Positions 34,565 through 45,208 of a DNA stretch of 64,000 nucleotides are shown piece by piece (positions within the stretch are counted from its first letter, which is position 1; each line of letters starts with the position of its first letter). Below the pieces are notes generated by a model that saw only the letters and a list, made by a program, of their open reading frames with translations, made no database searches and was not told the DNA's origin. The translations under genes and the position numbers were made by a program. The DNA lies in NCBI GenBank assembly GCA_950295325.1, contig OX485804.1, forward strand, positions 39,556,001-39,620,000. Reading direction: 5' to 3'. The DNA is from Polytrichum commune. Taxonomy: Eukaryota; Streptophyta; Polytrichopsida; Polytrichales; Polytrichaceae.

Positions 34565-35531
34565 CGATTTAGGTGTTTTATGTTGGTTTTTTGTGTTTGG
34601 TGTGGTTGTGTATATTGGTTTATGATAGTACTTCTAGAAAGGGATGTGGTGTTGTTAGTCGTTGTATGTTTGGTTGTGTGTTTAACTAAAATGGTGTAAG
34701 ATGTGTTGGGTGTATTTATTCTTAGTTTGTTGTATTTTTTTGGTTGGTTGTATGTTTGTGTAGCCTTGAGAGGGTATGTGTTGGTTTTGTTTATTCCTTT
34801 GTTTGGGTGTTTATGTGTATGTGGTTTTGGGGTTTTGTATGTTGTGTTGTGGGTTTGTGCGTTTATATTTTTGTGTGTTTGGGTTTGTTTGGCGGGGTTT
34901 AGGTTTACTTTGTTGTGATGGTGTTGATTTTTTGTTTTTTGTGTGGTTTGTATAAGGACATGTGGTGGTGTTATTTTTTTTAGTATTATTTTGTATGTTT
35001 GTTTTAGTTTTATTGGGTTTGTTTTATGGATAGTATTTTTGTTTTTTATTTGTTCTTGTGTTTTACCGTTGATAGTTGACCATACCGTTTCTAGGGGGTG
35101 TGGTTCGTGTATTGTGGGGTGTGGTTCTAGTTGTTTATGTGGAGGGTAGTTATTATTAGTGGGTTTTGTGTTTTTTAGGTAGGTGTGTTGTTTGGGCTTA
35201 TTTTTGTTTTTCTTTTGTGTATGGATGGAGTTGGTTTTTGTGGTTTCGTTTGTGGTTCTTATTGTGGTTTTTGTGTTTTTGTGTTTGCTTTGTTTGTTTG
35301 CTTGGTGATTGTTATAAGGTGACGGGATGTATGTCTTCTTATGGTTAGGTGTGGGTTTGGTTTTTAGTTTAGCTAATTTTGTTTTGAGCTTGTATATTGT
35401 ATATTGTGGGGTATGATTGTTATGTTTATTTGTATGTTTGTTGTTATATTGTTTGGGTGGTGTTGGGATGTGGTTTGTATTTTGTGAGTTTGATGTTTTT
35501 GTTTTTGTGTGTTTATATTGGCTTTGTCTTT

Positions 35532-35554
35532 GGGTGAGGCCGGTAGGCCGAGCC
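35532..35554 (-). repeat. ARPTGL element, copy 1
   Basis: Differs from copy 3 by T for C at the fourth base. It lies 990 bp from copy 2 and encodes RARPTGLT. GGCC-N4-GGCC can form a short hairpin. Confidence 0.85.
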
Positions 35555-35897
35555 CTTTTTAGGAGATAGGAGTTTTTCCATATTGCCTTTTGATGTGTGT
35601 TTTGGAGTCTTATTTTGTATCTTTTGTGATGTAGGGTGTGTTTTATTGTATTGGGTTTGTGTGGTTTGGGGTGTGTTGGTTTTGAGTTTGTTGGGTTGTT
35701 GTCTTTTGTTTTGGGTGGGTTTTTTTGTTTTGGTTTTGGTTTATGTTTTTGTGTGGAAGCATTTAAGAATGCTTTATTTGTTATTGTTTGTTTTGTTACT
35801 TTAGCATTTCCAAATGCTATTGGTTTTGTTCTTTTTTCTTTTCTTTGTGTGGATACACACATTTTTGGAAGGTAGGCTATGTGGTTGGTTTTCCAAC

Positions 35898-37676
35898 CTA
35901 GTTTTCCAATTGGGGTTGTGATGGGGTGAGGATGGAGTCGAGTGCTTTGGTTGTCATGTTGACCGCTTGGGATGTTAGTGTTAGTTGCTTTCTTATTTCT
36001 TCCAATTGTTGTTTGACGTGTGTTGTTAGATTCCGGGAGATTCTTTCTTCCCGGACATCCGCCTCCAAAGTGACTTCTTTCTTGAACTCTCCCATTTCTT
36101 TATGTATTTCCGCGGTGAGTTCTGCTTTGAGTTCGGTTATTAGTTGTCCGTTCCGTTTGTCTATGGCGGTTTCGACTAGAGTATCTAGGTCTTTAGGTGT
36201 AAACATGGCACTTTTACCTTTGCTTTGAGGTGCATTCCGGGTGGCTTCAAGGGTATCCGCAATTGCGGTGGTGATGTCACAAAAGCCTAGTTTCTCTTGC
36301 TCCTCCTTGGTGGGGGGGATTGCTCCTTGAAGACTTTTTGGGTGGGGCACAAAGCTAACATGCTTACCAAATATTTCAACGGTCTTGCCTACCCATTGTC
36401 TATAGACAATGGCGTTAAGGCATTGAACATTGGCCGTACCTTTGTGTAGCTCTCCTACTTGACCCGGGAAGTAAAATGAAACTACATTTAATCCCCCTAG
36501 TACGGCTTTAATGGAATCCTTTGTGTCCTCTATTTTTTTCATCTTATGGAGCCCATAGAGACATAACATGGTTGCATTTTTTCTTTTGATTTCATCCTCC
36601 GTGAGCCCTTCTCCACGGCTTCTCCTTTCCGCTTTGGCCGCTTGAGGCGTGATTACTTGCATGAGTTCATGCTTATAAGGGACTAAGTATTGGATGATCC
36701 TATTCGCTTGTGTGGGTGTGGTTGAAATGAGCCAACCCCATGTCTCCTCCTTGACCTTTTGGACGCTTGCAATTTCGTAATCATAACCACGCCTAAAGCT
36801 CTCAATTAGAACGTCTCTTTGTAATTCACTTGCGGAAATGAGATGGAGTTTTGGGTTCTCAATTTTGGTGGAAAGCAAGGTGTTCCTTGCTATTGAGTCA
36901 TAGCACTTGCAAGTTTTCCCTAGGGTTTGAATGTTGTCAAGTGTCAAGATAAAGGGGCGTAGCCCCTTTAACATGCCAATGCCATCAATTCTTGGATGTT
37001 TAAGGTGAATTTTAATTGTCCCCGTCCAAAATTTGATCTTGCTATTCCTTTCCTTCTCCTTGCAAGGTATGTAGATAGGCTCAGCTAGTCCCATCCCTAA
37101 TTCAATGCTCATGAGTGCAAGTCTAGTGTTAGCCATTGTAAGTATCTCATTGTGAGTGTAATCCTTTGATGGTCTCTCAAAGTGAATGGCTATATGGTAA
37201 TCAAGGGAGAGCCCTGTACCTGGGTCAACTTCCATTTCGATGGGTAGTTGCGTTAGGTTGAAATGCTGCCCTCCTTTCCCATCCGGTCTCTCTAGAGGGT
37301 AAAGGAGTTGCTTAACGTGTGGGAATGCAATCTCACCAAGATGGCTCAACTCTTCCGCTTCCACCTCCGATATGCCGGATTTGATAAGGTCCTCCTTCTT
37401 CATGGATGGCCTACAATCTTTTGGTTTGATCCCTTCATCAATGGCAAGTTACTCCATGGCCATGATTCCGAGCCAAAAGTCACGGGGTGTCTCCTTCAAT
37501 CCGGTTGAGAGTTCCATGTTCTTCTTCCTCTTGCTTGAGCTACCTCCCTTCTTAGTTTCTTGTGTTCTCTTGGGTTGGTTAGGCTCTATCACCATAGTAT
37601 CCTCGGTGTCTTCCATGTTGGTGTCCGTAGGACTTCTCATGATCGCTTCGTGTACGGCTTTACCTCTGTTCGCCAT
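35898..37676 (-). pseudogene. LINE ORF1 protein, 592 codons with one in-frame stop
   Basis: The start ATG at 37676 opens MANRGKAVHEAIMR. TAA at 37449-37451 (codon 76) lies between MAME and LAIDEG, one C-to-T change from Gln (CAA), and the frame then stays open for 501 codons after Met 37403. Base use is balanced, unlike ORF2. The last ~100 residues are rich in Glu, Lys, Leu and Ala in heptad-like order, so a coiled coil is likely. I recognise no RRM or CCHC motif. By position it should be the nucleic-acid-binding ORF1 protein of the element. That role is inferred from place alone. Confidence 0.7.
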
Positions 37677-40330
37677 CTGTTGATCACAATTAATTCCAAT
37701 GTAAGTATTGATGCTTTTGTCTCCTCCTCCCTTTTGCGCGTGCAATCGGGCTTTGTAGAGGAGACTAGAGCTTTTAATTGTGTGGGTGCAAGTGTTAGGT
37801 ATTATATGCGCTATTGTATGGTGATTTTTAGTTTTCTTTGCTGGTTTGATTAGAGGTATGTGGTTATGACGGGAATGGGTATAACCTGTGTTGTTCTTAT
37901 TCGTTAAGTTTGCTGAAATTGAGAAGCTGAAATGATGGCACAATGAGTTAGGGGACTTACCTGTAGTGTAGTCTTGAGGTGTTGTCGTGCTTTGTATCTT
38001 GGTGTAGGTCAGTGCTTGCATGTGTTGGTGTTGATGCGGTGATGTAGATGAGTTTGCTCCAACTTGTCGTAGTGGTGGGGTGGAGGGGCTCAAGCTGTTT
38101 GGTTCGAGGAGGTAGAGCCGGTGTGCTCAAAGACAGTTTCGTATGATGTGGGAATTCGGAGATTGTAGCACCTCTTGATTTGCCAAACACACACTCTTAA
38201 CCCATCCAGCACGCTCAGTTATGGGTTGGGTACTTACAGTTCCGAGGACCACACATCATTACTCAGTCGGTCTTTGATACACTCCATGCTTGGGTGTAGT
38301 GTGTTCACGCTGATAGCAAGGCCAACCTACTCGGTGTCCATGAATTCTAAGTGATAGAACCAATGCTATGTTCCTACACTCTGCCGAATAACCCCCCAGC
38401 TTGCTCAGTTTGGGCTCTTGGTTCTATTACACTTGAATTACACACACACCTGATGTAGTATCAATCTATGCTGGCACAAACAACTCTACTGTAATCTATC
38501 CTAGGCACACAGCGGGGAATCACCCCCTTTGCTTGGGTTAGTCCCAAGCAGCTTGACTAAGAGACCTACTCCTGAGCAGATTGATTGCACGGTTTGTTGC
38601 AATAGGCTGTCGGTTTGTAATTGGGTAGAGTTTGGGCAATTCGGTGAAGTGGATCAGCTGTTCCGGCTGAGATTTGGTATCGGGGCAGAGGAGCGAGCCG
38701 CGTGAGCAGACTCTGTGGGACAGACTTCGTGATCGGCCTTCAGCAGAGGCCTCGATACCAATCTCTGTAGGTGCTCTACCATGAGTCACCTACTGTTGTC
38801 CTCTTGTCTGCTACCAGGTCTCCTCGGAGGTTGTCTCCGTGGACTCTGAATTTCTTCTTAGGCACAAACTACACATTGATCGAAAATACACCGCAAGCAA
38901 TCAGCAAGGAAACTGGTTCCTAGAGATCTTACAGGGTGGTTGTCGGCAGTGAGCGTTGTATGTGTCCTCCGAAGTCCAGACTCCACGAGTGTGCTCCGAG
39001 AAACACCGCCGAGGGTTTCTTCCCGGTTCTGCGATGTGATCCGGAGGTGAGTTCTCCTTGGGTGTTCTCCGTCAGTGGGCGCTCTCGGGCTCTGCAGTAG
39101 GCTTCGGGGTGATCTTCCCTTGGATGCTCTCCCAGGACTCAAATGCTTCAGGTTGAATCCGAAGATTGGACTCCTTGGTGTTCTCTGGGAGACACCGAGT
39201 TTGTTCTCCGTGATCTATTACCTTCGATCAATCAGGTCCTGGGAGACTCTCCTGTTGGGGTCTCCGAAATTTCTCGAGCGCTCTCTGAGAGTCTCGTGAG
39301 GTGGCCTCTTCGAGTAGCCAGCTTGAGCATTCTTCGATTTTGTCGAAGGATCTGCTTGGGCGACTACGCTGGGAGGTATCTCTTCGGTATCCGTGAGCGA
39401 GATCCGTACTGCAGAGGAGTTACTCACTGGGTTACACTCCGAGGGCCTCCGGGGAGACCTTTGTGGGTGATGGGTCTTCCACGATCGTTCACCGAGAGTC
39501 ACCTTAGGTGGTCTACTAGAGCTACCCTTGAGCACTCTCTTAGATTGTCTAAGGTGATCTGTGTAAACAAGCTTCGGGGCTCTATGAACCAGGGAGTGTG
39601 GTCCCTGGTCGAACTGTGAAGGTCATGGTTCTACAAGAGATACCTGCCTCTGTATCCGTGATCGATGCCGTGGTTGTGAGCACAGATCCCTTGACTCGGG
39701 CAGCCGAATTGCACACACGTGGTCTCCAAAGTGTTTCCCGTGGGCGGTGAAGTTCCAAGATCTCCCGGAGATCTCTCGGGTAGTCCCAGTGCACTCGTTT
39801 AGATTGCCGAGGGCGATCAGTTTGAGCGGCTTAGCTTCTACCGTTGGGTGGCTACTCTAGCCGATTCGTGGTGTGCCGTCCGGATCCCCGAGTTGGGCTT
39901 TGTGGGTCGCTACGTTCGACGTCGATCACGGTGTTCGGTCAGCTCCACACTCCTGGGTTCCTTGTAGAAGCCCCCGTAAGCATCCTTCGAGGGCAGCCTG
40001 TTACGGTGTCCACTAAGATTCGCCGGCGGTCACCAGCATCGAGTTGAGAAGAACTCCAAAGGGCGATCTACATCTATTCCGACAGATCTAGAGTGTTTGC
40101 AACTAACGCGTCCTATCTGCTGCATTCGGTAACTCAGTCTAAGCTGTTCATACTTCTACGGGTAGCTTGAATATGCACACACTGCTTGTGTTTGGTATTG
40201 ATGAGATTGGGATCACCCACATCGTCTGTACTCTTAACACAACGTGTTTGCAGAAGCTCAAACGGCTATCACGGCACCTCCTCCCACCCTCCGCACTTTC
40301 AGAGCTCTCTCACGGCCATCCTTCTCCCAT
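37677..40330 (-). promoter_or_regulatory. 5' UTR and putative promoter of the LINE
   Basis: About 2.65 kb upstream of ORF1, GC-richer than the surroundings. Between 38500 and 40050 it has loosely repeated blocks (for example CTCTGAGAGTC, CACCGAGAGTCACC, CCCGGAGATCTC; TTGAGCATTC, TTGAGCACTC; CGTGATCGAT, CGTGAGCGAG) at about 200-280 bp intervals. Such tandem 5' monomers drive transcription in several LINEs. No TATA box or start site could be fixed. Some stretches are open in one frame but show no protein features. Confidence 0.5.
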
Positions 40331-40341
40331 TCATGAAGGTA
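40331..40341. repeat. Target site duplication at the LINE 5' end
   Basis: TCATGAAGGTA, identical to 25844-25854. Confidence 0.82.
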
Positions 40342-41529
40342 CCTTTACACATGAGAAACTCGAGCCTCAAAGCAATGATCACATGGCGCTATGGTGAACT
40401 TTCTAGACTATCCATAAAGTCCATTGTTGAGGTCTCACCAATCCCAATTGATAAAGTGCATATGCCCAAAATCACATTTTTGGGGGTTTCAAATGTATGA
40501 TATCAGTCCATAGTGTTGGCTTTTGGTTTTAGGTTATGTGTTGGTTTTGAGTATGTTTATCTTAGACACCAATTTATTAAAAATCAATACAATCGTTCTC
40601 TTGGATTATCATGGCATGCTTGTATGGCTTTTGCATATAGTCATAAACCAACAATGAACCTGAAACATATATTATGTACCTTAATTGAAGATATTGGGGG
40701 CTTTCAATGTACGACGATGACACATGTTGCGAGTTCGAGGTTATGTGTTGGTTTTGGGTATGCCTATCTTGTAGATATCAATTTATTGGAATTCGATGCA
40801 TCCGTCCTATCAATGCATGCCTCATTGGCTTTTGTAGGTGTAGAGTCGCAAAACCAACAACAAATCTAAAACTAATGCCGTGAATTGGATTTGTACATTT
40901 CAGGGCTTCAAATGTATGAAAATGATACACAAGGAATGCCTTGTTTGGTTATTTATCTTAATTGGACACCTGTATTTGAGTGGTGTGTGGTTAGGTTAGC
41001 AAGCTAAGAACGGAACCCAACAAAATGTATAAGGGTTTGAACATAGATCGGTCTAGATGCTCAATGTCTTTAGACCACTCTAGACACAATAGCCAACACA
41101 TGTGGGGGATCTAGGTATTCATTTAAATATCAACACACATGCACTTTCGACAATCGTAAAAAGAAGTAGAATGGGGAAAGCCATTTTTTGTTGATGCTTC
41201 ATCATAAAATTTGCTAATGTAACACAAGAAATTTGTTGTGTAGATCTAACCAATTGAGGTTAGAGAATATGAAAAAGGAATCAAATAACACCTTAGTGTC
41301 AGTTGTGGGTTATGTTTTTGGTTTTGGGTGTTAGACATAAGTTTCTCATAAAGTGGATACATCCATCCTATCAATGTGCAAGCGCCAAGTCCGGAGTGGC
41401 AATAGAACAACTAAGCTTAACCCCTAAGCATCTGAGAGGACCAAACTGGGCCTCTCCAAGCCAAATTTTGTACAAAATTGTAGATTTAAGCTACATGCTT
41501 CCAATCTTTAGCTAATCATGTGAAGAGAA
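40342..41529 (+). repeat. Diverged ~205-bp tandem repeats, otherwise non-coding
   Basis: Two units (about 40470-40680 and 40690-40930) share GGTTATGTGTTGGTTTTGRGTATG, a TATCAATTTATTGG-like block and GGGGGTTTCAAATGTATGA-like ends. A further partial copy lies at about 41300-41400. No gene. Confidence 0.6.
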
Positions 41530-41830
41530 CCGGGAGGGGGGGGGGTATACATACGAGTGTACTTCTCATTCATCCCACATAAATAAATAAATAAATAAAA
41601 TTTTAAAAGCCCCGAAATACTATGCATCCCAGAGGAGGCTACTTGTTGTAGTTGATTTGACATTAGAATTACATGTAACGGCCCCGAATTAGTCTCCTCA
41701 AGGTGGTCAATTGAGACGAAATCGGCAACCAGTCTAGAGGGGGTTGAGTGTTTTATGTGGATGGACCAAAGGTACACTCGTATACAACAATCCCCTCTCT
41801 CTGCTAGGTTGCTATCACTAGTACCAAGGT
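41530..41830. mobile_element. Probable MITE, copy 3 of the family at 15850 and 19620
   Basis: The left part (GTATACATACGAGTGTACTT, then CATCCCACATAAA) and the right part, inverted (GTATACGAGTGTACCTTTGG, then CATCCACATAAA), form inverted ends. A target duplication was not fixed because the left edge is a G homopolymer. Confidence 0.55.
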
Positions 41831-42253
41831 AAAAGGGGTCTCGTACTAACATGATTTCCATAGGTTTGTAGTTTATTCATTTCAAGTGGGTCCCTCTAGA
41901 CTAATTTGAAGCCTCTAATATTCATTTCGGGATCAGATTTACCAAAATTAAAAAAAACCTCTATGCTATAATAGAAGTACATGTGTTTTCACCTCAGGTA
42001 ACAATGGTAGGTTCAAGCCCAGCTCAAGGAGGTGGGCCCTTGTACAAATACTTGCACGTTGGAACATCTTGTCACAGTACTCTGACGGGGGATGAGCTGC
42101 TTCCAATTTAGAAGTATGTACTTGTAACCTTCTTATTGTCTAAAGGCTGTCCTTACCACAGACACTCTAGTTTCTCTTGACCAGAAACACTTGAATTTTT
42201 GCAGCTCACATGCTTGAATTCCTTGTGTCACATTTTATGATGATCATATGTAA

Positions 42254-43388
42254 GGGGTGGTTTACACTATGGACCATGAAGTTGGACCAGGGCTCTGCAA
42301 GGCAGTTGATTGGCTGTTGAAGTTGTCCCGGGACAACTTCGGTTTACACTAAGGAAAAAATGGCAGAGGGACCATGGAGGTCGAGGTCCCCAAAATATAA
42401 TTTTTAAGGCCTAATAAATGCACTGACATGGTCCAACGGGTTTTGCGTTGAGAGAGGCAAGAGAGGTGGTCTGGTAGGAAAAGGCAAGGGCCCATGTCAG
42501 AGAAATACCATTTCAATAAATTTTTAATGAATCTACCTTTTAAGCGCCCTAATTATATCATAGCCCATGAGACATACCAGCACTACCTTGCCCTACCCCT
42601 TAAACCGGCTCACACGTGTTTCACCAAACAACGCGGGACATCTAGAACTCAAGAATTCAAGTGCAGATTTGTTTTTTTGGTCTACCAAATGTAATGTTTG
42701 GAATTTTGGGTCTTGTAATATACCGTTGTAAAGGTCTTGAAAATACCTTTCCAATGGTATATTACACACCCCAATATTCTTACAAAATGCAGTTGCAAAA
42801 CAAAAAAGAAAAATCTGTAGTGGTTTAGTGATTGTAGATCAGGGTAGTCAAAAGAAGTGCAATGGGAAATCTTCTAACATTAATTATCAAAGAATTGAAA
42901 ACTAGTGTTGAGCAAGGTAGGGTGGTAACAACATTAGATATAATCAAACACTAAATATCCTATTTAGTGTAGTGACACCACAAGGTACATGTCACATGTA
43001 AATTACATGTCACATGTACAAATTAAATTGCTCATTTTATTTTATTTAAAAAAAATTGTTGTGAGAAGATTTGCAAGCCACATCTTCGACACATTTAACA
43101 AGAAGTGAAGACAAGTGAAGCCCAAGAGAAGACAAGGAATGATCAAACTTAATTTTTTTTTCAAAATTGCCCTTTTTGGGCATGTATTAAAAAAATCAGC
43201 ACCTCCACTTTTTGGTGCATGGTCATTCTTCATGGTCCACATTTGGTTTACACCTAGTGAAGGGCCCATGAACCATGGAAACTAATATTTTAGTAACTCG
43301 GACCATGGAAGTCATCCCATGAAGTCGTCCCACGCAAAATAGGCCTCTTGCGTGGGACGACTTCATGGTCCATAGTGTAAACCGCCCC
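42254..43388. mobile_element. Tourist-like non-autonomous element, 1,135 bp, TSD TAA
   Basis: Ends are GGGGTGGTTTACACTATGG on the left and inverted GGGGCGGTTTACACTATGG on the right, flanked by TAA (42251-42253 and 43389-43391). Near the right end a perfect 21-bp inverted repeat (43317-43337 and 43348-43368, CCATGAAGTCGTCCCACGCA) forms a second hairpin. It contains a relative of the repeat at 24880-25265 (42870-42970). No transposase is seen. Confidence 0.85.
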
Positions 43389-43699
43389 TAATTCTCTCGT
43401 GGCAAGTTTTGGAATGAACACCAGAAAATTGGTTGTTCTGACCTATCAAGATCCGGATCCTGGTATAACCTAAAGGCAAAGGGTGTTAAAACAACCACTT
43501 TAAGAGCTGAGTGTATTTGTTATGTTTAGAATGACAAAAAACAGCTAGATGTTTCTCATTAGCATTTGACAAGTGGCTCCACAATTACATCTATTATTAA
43601 ATGGCCACATGATTTGGAAGAGGAGTACCTACCTATTGCGAATCTAAAGCGTTCCTTCCCAAATGCAGGATTGGAAATCTGAGAGTTGAGCACCTTCTT

Positions 43700-43860
43700 C
43701 AATGAACAGGGAGAACTGACCGCAAAGTTACAGATGAACCTGTTTAGTTTGAGGAATAATTGACTTGAAGTTCAAGACTTCAGGATACTTGCCCATCATT
43801 TTTGAAGAATCTATACCTCAAGATAACAAAGAAAACCCGAAAGATTCACAACATGTAACA
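43700..43860 (+). mobile_element. CARTG-ended MITE family, truncated copy
   Basis: Starts CAATGAACAGGGAGAACTG and matches the first two thirds of the 228-bp family. It is cut off near 43860, where another repeat begins. Confidence 0.65.
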
Positions 43861-43861
43861 A

Positions 43862-44250
43862 CACTACACGTAATATTGCTTTTAGTGTCATAAGGTATTA
43901 TATGTTACTGTGGTAACGTTTCTAGTGACACTATTTATGTGGAAATTTACGAGTACTGTCATCCCAACTTACTTTTCATTCATCCAAATGCCAATAACTG
44001 AAACAAATTTTGGTTTAACACAAATCTATGATGAAAATTTGTCATGGAGGGTTGAAATTTGGATGAAAAACCACTTAATAAATGACAGTAATTGCAACAC
44101 TGTAAACCTATAATCCCCCCAAAAAATTACAAAGAATAACAAATAATGTCATGTTAACATTTAGTATCAGTGACACACTACACCAGGATCTACAATTAGC
44201 ATTGAGCAAGACAATTAGAACTGGAGGCACTAAATACAATATTTAGTGTA
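43862..44250 (+). repeat. Dispersed repeat related to 24880-25265
   Basis: The same block order as the 24.9-kb copy, including GACAGTAATTGCAACACTGT and TTAGCATTGAGCAAGACAAT. Confidence 0.65.
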
Positions 44251-44981
44251 ATATCTTGACCGACCCTAAACCCTAAATCTCCCCAGACACTAACCTACTT
44301 GACTCCAATGGATCATCTTTTAACTTGTGCCTTGTAATGAATGATCTCATTCAACAGATGTTTTACACGGCTGGTTAGATTCCTGACTCCTGACTCATCC
44401 TGACGTATCGGTTACACACGAAACTGAAAGGTGGGATGTTGCAGATCGCTGAGGAAAACATTAGTACATTATCAGGACTGACTATATATATATAAATAAT
44501 GCAATCACACATATAAACATAAATTGTTCCGTGTCAGAGGCGGAGTAGGGATTTGTGAACGGCCACTGATTTTGGAGCACCTGGCAAGTACAGACTGAGC
44601 TGTCTTTACAACCTCCAGGACAAATCTGGCCGACCAGCGCCGATCACACTACCCTACCAGTTATTAATATATGCGTGTCGACACAACATTAGGAATTATT
44701 AGAAGATACATTCCATCCATGACCCAAAGAATTTGATCATCACCAAAGCATAAAGATCGACAGGAGGGAAGATCATCGTATGTGAACTCACTGATACAAT
44801 TTTTCAAAACTCATAGCCTCTCTCTCCACACGCAAACTAGTCCCTCACACTACAATGCATGTCTTGATGAGCATGAATAATGGCTCCCGGCTTCATTCCA
44901 GTTGGGAGACATTCGATCGTGGAGTTGGGGAGTGGAATTGTTGGATTTGGTTGTAGAGTGTCGGAATGGAGTGGAGTAGAG

Positions 44982-45208
44982 CAGTGAATGGGGGAGAACC
45001 GGCTGCTATTTACAGATGAACCGGTTGAGTTTGAGAAATAACCGGCTGAAATTCAAGACTTCAGGAAAATTACCCATCGTTAAAGAGGAATCCATGATAT
45101 ATGCCTCAAATTAGTGAAGAAAACCCGAACATTGTTAATACGTAACCGGTTGGACTTGGAAGCACTAGGGTATCAACCAATTATGCCCAAAAATCTCCCC
45201 GGACACTG
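44982..45208 (+). mobile_element. CARTG-ended MITE family, full copy (227 bp)
   Basis: Begins CAGTGAATGGGGGAGAACCG and ends AAATCTCCCCGGACACTG, an imperfect inverted pair. The interior includes AACCGGTTGAGTTTGAGAAA. hAT-like by end shape, but an 8-bp duplication is not convincing here. Confidence 0.7.

Larger units (their letters stand above)
26340..35862 (-). pseudogene. LINE ORF2 polyprotein (about 3,170 codons), interrupted
   Basis: It starts at ATG 35862 and keeps one frame to 31474 apart from TAA at 32086-32088. After a frame change in a G10 run (31488-31497) it goes on through TAG (31461-31463) and TAA (30798-30800) to 29097. It then shifts in a GGGGTTGTT microsatellite (29107-29140), passes TAA 28889-28891, and shifts again in an A7 run (27033-27039) and a G7 run (26686-26692). 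Domain order: Lys/Thr/Asn-rich extension (residues 1-810), 2A (to 838), linker, AP-endonuclease, reverse transcriptase, RNase H, CCHC and restriction-like endonuclease. The coding strand is strongly A- and C-rich and poor in G throughout, in contrast to ORF1. The protein would copy and integrate the element RNA in the nucleus. Confidence 0.85.
33415..35862 (-). pseudogene. N-terminal Lys/Thr/Asn/Pro-rich extension of ORF2
   Basis: About 815 codons without a stop although the coding strand is rich in A and C, where TAA should be frequent. This implies past selection for an open frame. Composition is basic (Lys, His), with Thr, Asn, Pro and Gln, few hydrophobic residues and no recognised fold, so it is probably disordered. 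It contains three copies of ARPTGL. RNA-binding or chaperone activity would be plausible but is inference. The 2A site would free it as a separate protein. Confidence 0.65.
25855..40330 (-). mobile_element. Full-length ~14.5-kb LINE with APE, 2A, RT, RNase H and restriction-like endonuclease
   Basis: On the minus strand the order is 5' UTR (40330-37677), ORF1 (37676-35898), a 35-nt gap, ORF2 (35862-26340) and a 3' UTR ending in (TAGA)4 read on the plus strand. An exact 11-bp direct repeat flanks the whole. Having both an AP-type and a restriction-like endonuclease plus RNase H is the Dualen/RandI arrangement, first known from green algae. The 2A motif inside ORF2 is not a recorded feature of that group as far as I know. 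In-frame stops lie at 37449, 32086, 31461, 30798 and 28889, and frame changes occur in four runs or microsatellites. The copy is therefore inactive but structurally complete and probably young. Confidence 0.85.

Noticed and set aside
26347-35804. Many plus-strand open frames of 60-180 codons rich in Val, Phe, Leu and Cys across the LINE
   Set aside because: They are antisense to ORF2 and arise from its C-poor plus strand. None has a domain.
28889-37451. Possible stop-codon reassignment or readthrough, because several TAA/TAG sit in otherwise open LINE frames
   Set aside because: The TIP gene in the same window uses ordinary codons, and the element also has frame shifts. Plain decay explains it.
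37449-38093. A 214-codon frame starting at 38093 as the ORF1 start
   Set aside because: Its first 139 codons are low-complexity 5' UTR sequence. The ORF1-like composition begins at MANRGKAV (37676).
44265-44281. Telomere-like CCCTAAACCCTAAA
   Set aside because: Only two units, inside a dispersed repeat; not a telomere tract.
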